Of a stretch of DNA of 6,940 bases, positions 5,975 through 6,940 are shown piece after piece. The position numbers and the translations under genes were made by a program. A model generated the notes under the pieces. That model worked only from the letters and a program-made list of their open reading frames with translations. It did not search any database and was not told the origin of the DNA. How positions within the stretch are numbered: the first letter of the stretch is position 1; every line of letters starts with the position of its first letter. The stretch comes from Pseudomonadota bacterium (lineage in GTDB: Bacteria > Pseudomonadota > Gammaproteobacteria > Burkholderiales > Burkholderiaceae_B): assembly GCA_023387815.1 (NCBI GenBank), contig JAEWHK010000066.1, positions 1 to 6,940 of the forward strand, read 5' to 3'.

Positions 5975-6250
5975 ATGGCAACAACTTCAGAAAAACCAGC
6001 CCGTAAGCCAAACGCAGCTTTCATGAAACCGCTGACTCCCAGCGCTGAGCTGGCCCAAGTAATCGGCAGTGATCCGTTACCTCGTACAGAAGTGACCAAG
6101 AAAATCTGGGAATACATCAAAAAACACGATCTGCAGGATCCCAAGAACCGTCGTAACATCAACGCCGATGCAAAGCTGCGCCCCATTTTTGGCAAAGACC
6201 AGGTCAGCATGTTCGAAATGACAAAGCTGGTCAGCGCACACCTGAAATAA
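5975..6250 (+). CDS. Stand-alone SWIB/MDM2-domain protein
   Basis: This 91-residue protein consists of a short basic, Lys/Ala/Pro-rich tail (1-15) and one SWIB/MDM2 domain (about 16-90). The hallmark segments are FMKPLTPSAELAQVIG (16-31), PLPRTEVTKKIWEYIKKHDLQD (35-56), NRRNINADAKLRPIFGKD (58-75) and VSMFEMTKLVSAHL (77-90). In eukaryotes the fold occurs in SWI/SNF BAF60 subunits and in MDM2. In bacteria it occurs alone in many betaproteobacteria and in chlamydiae, where it may also be fused to topoisomerase I. The bacterial function is not established; a role in nucleoid or chromatin-like interactions is a guess from fold and charge. GGAGA (5961-5965) lies 9 bases before the ATG. The gene has its own promoter and terminator, so it is monocistronic. 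No signal peptide or membrane segment is visible. Confidence 0.94.
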   Translation: MATTSEKPARKPNAAFMKPLTPSAELAQVIGSDPLPRTEVTKKIWEYIKKHDLQDPKNRRNINADAKLRPIFGKDQVSMFEMTKLVSAHLK

Positions 6251-6269
6251 TCAGCTGTCGCTCCCAAAT

Positions 6270-6300
6270 AAAAAACGAATCCTCTGGATTCGTTTTTTTT
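6270..6300 (+). terminator. Intrinsic terminator of the SWIB gene
   Basis: CGAATCC (6276-6282) pairs perfectly with GGATTCG (6286-6292) around a three-base TCT loop, and eight T's follow (6293-6300). A run of A's precedes the stem, which lengthens the helix and gives the opposite strand a U-tract as well, so the element may also act on transcripts coming from the right. It lies 19 bases after the SWIB stop codon. Confidence 0.93.
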
Positions 6301-6379
6301 TCGCCTGAAGGTTCAGTGAGCTGGCGTGAGAATTTATCCAGTTGATGCAAGGCTCTGGGCTTGCTTCCTTTAAGGCAAG

Positions 6380-6400
6380 GCCGCACGGGCTCGCTGCGGC
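6380..6400. repeat. Inverted repeat, 6-bp stem with 9-base loop
   Basis: GCCGCA (6380-6385) and TGCGGC (6395-6400) are perfect inverted copies around a 9-base loop. No T-run follows on either strand, so it is not an obvious terminator. Confidence 0.5.
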
Positions 6401-6435
6401 GTCCTGGCGTGTGTCAAAGCACATTAGCCACAGCC

Positions 6436-6458
6436 GTTATGCACGCCTGAGGCATAAC
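6436..6458. repeat. Inverted repeat, 7-bp stem with 9-base loop
   Basis: GTTATGC (6436-6442) and GCATAAC (6452-6458) are perfect inverted copies around a 9-base loop. It has the same loop length as the hairpin at 6380-6400 but a different sequence, and lacks a T-run. It could be a regulator site or a hairpin in an untranslated RNA. Confidence 0.55.
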
Positions 6459-6482
6459 AGGCAGTCCATATGTGTCCATTCA

Positions 6483-6530
6483 ATGTTCGTAGACAACAAT
6501 ATTCGTAGACAAGTATGTTCGTACTTTTCA
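6483..6530. repeat. Three tandem 16-bp repeats (iteron-like)
   Basis: Units ATGTTCGTAGACAACA (6483-6498), ATATTCGTAGACAAGT (6499-6514) and ATGTTCGTACTTTTCA (6515-6530) follow one another without gaps. The first two share an 11-base TTCGTAGACAA and the third keeps TTCGTA in phase. The palindrome GGGATATTATCCC begins two bases after the array. Three units with no spacers do not make a CRISPR array. The function is unknown. Confidence 0.75.
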
Positions 6531-6532
6531 GA

Positions 6533-6545
6533 GGGATATTATCCC
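6533..6545. repeat. Perfect 13-bp palindrome GGGATATTATCCC
   Basis: Six-base arms GGGATA and TATCCC flank a single central T. It sits immediately right of the 16-bp tandem repeats, so the two may be parts of one protein-binding site. Confidence 0.5.
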
Positions 6546-6813
6546 CGAGCGAGCTTACTCGATTAGCATCTGGGATCCCATTTTGAATCCGGGCAGCAGA
6601 TCATAGAGGATTGAAGCCCTGCGAAGAGCGTAGAGTAAATCATCCCAGCCTGTGCAGTAATGCAACCTTAGGAACTTGGCGCTAGGTCGGCGGGCAATGG
6701 AGGTGGGCAATGAATGATTGGACGGAAGTGAGGAAAAGGGTCGCACCATATCGAGACCTCACAATAGCGCACCACTGCAATGAGCATTAAGCCGATAACG
6801 CCATTTTCCGGGG

Positions 6814-6859
6814 ATAAAAACAAACAGCCCCGGCTGCGATTGCAGACCGGGGCGGTTTG
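6814..6859 (-). terminator. Intrinsic terminator of the rRNA operon
   Basis: Read leftward, CAAAC and GCCCCGG (6859-6847) pair with CCGGGGC and GTTTG (6833-6821) across one internal mismatch. An inner CTGC/GCAG stem closes on a four-base loop (one base bulged). The stem runs into TTTTT (6820-6816). It begins 12 bases after the 5S rRNA 3' end, as expected for the end of an rRNA operon. Confidence 0.92.
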
Positions 6860-6871
6860 AGTAGAATAAAG

Positions 6872-6940
6872 AGCCTGACGATGACCTACTTTCACAGATG
6901 TCCATCCACTATCATCGGCGCAAAGGCGTTTCACTGTCCT
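6872..6940 (-). rRNA. rrf: 5S ribosomal RNA, 3' part, cut by window edge
   Basis: The minus strand shows the conserved 3' portion of 5S rRNA: GTGAAACGCC, GCGCCGATGATAGTG, CTGTGAAAGTAGGTCATCG and the terminal TCAGGCTC that would pair with the missing 5' end. About 69 of some 115 nucleotides are present; the 5' part, and presumably 23S and 16S, lie beyond the right edge. The leftward direction and the terminator just after it place this at the distal end of an rRNA operon. The exact 3' end may be one or two bases off. Confidence 0.95.

Larger units (their letters stand above)
6301..6812. other. 512-bp gene-free stretch between SWIB and rRNA operon end
   Basis: I find no convincing gene or tRNA here. 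Open frames of up to 75-90 codons exist on both strands (for example 6342-6566 rightward, 6555-6749 leftward), but they lack ribosome binding sites and family-like sequence, and one leftward frame runs through the 5S gene. What can be seen is structural: hairpins at 6380-6400 and 6436-6458, a 16-bp tandem repeat at 6483-6530, the palindrome GGGATATTATCCC at 6533-6545, and a TGGGATCCCA palindrome near 6572-6581. Inserted or decayed sequence next to an rRNA operon is plausible but not shown. Confidence 0.5.

Noticed and set aside
6483..6530. Small CRISPR array
   Set aside because: The units are contiguous 16-mers with no spacers, there are only three, and no cas gene is nearby.
6550..6600. tRNA fragment near an rRNA operon
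   Set aside because: No GTTC-type T-loop, acceptor pairing or cloverleaf can be drawn from these bases.
6555..6749. 64-codon leftward open frame as a small gene or transposase remnant
   Set aside because: No ribosome binding site and no recognisable motif; a decayed gene cannot be shown.
6668..6934. 88-codon leftward open frame
   Set aside because: It runs through the 5S rRNA gene and its terminator.

Overview
The window looks like a housekeeping stretch of a betaproteobacterial chromosome, most likely order Burkholderiales and perhaps an Alcaligenaceae-type organism of moderate GC content. The clues are the start of the dcw (division and cell wall) cluster with mraZ and rsmH, a type A RNase P RNA whose conserved segments match those I know from Cupriavidus-like bacteria, a class I PyrC, and a stand-alone SWIB/MDM2-domain protein of a kind common in these bacteria. 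The genus is inference.

Layout: rsmH (cut by the window edge) and mraZ run leftward from about 1014 and overlap by one base. A clear promoter and a 10-bp-phased set of MraZ boxes lie just upstream (1020-1082). A 180-bp AT-rich gap without a gene follows. The RNase P RNA gene rnpB lies at 1264-1644, also leftward. The ABC-F ATPase gene uup (1761-3602) diverges from rnpB. It converges on a leftward pair, pyrC (4313-5386) followed by a class I O-methyltransferase gene (3612-4292), which are 20 bp apart and probably one operon. A 588-bp gap (5387-5974) holds the pyrC promoter, an imperfect 32-bp-period direct repeat and the promoter and leader of the small SWIB-domain gene (5975-6250), which ends at a strong intrinsic terminator. 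A second gene-free stretch (6301-6812) carries two hairpins, a 16-bp tandem repeat and a short palindrome. At the right edge is the 3' part of a leftward 5S rRNA gene with its terminator, i.e. the end of an rRNA operon that starts beyond the window.

How the genes relate: MraZ very probably represses its own promoter and so the dcw cluster, and RsmH modifies 16S rRNA. RNase P matures tRNA 5' ends, Uup acts on ribosomes or on DNA intermediates, PyrC supplies pyrimidines, and the 5S gene belongs to the ribosome. Most of the window therefore serves growth, translation and division. I see no defence system, mobile element or biosynthetic island. The least explained items are the SWIB protein, the structured repeat block beside the rRNA operon, the 32-bp repeats upstream of pyrC, and an unusual base in the catalytic P4 helix of the RNase P RNA.
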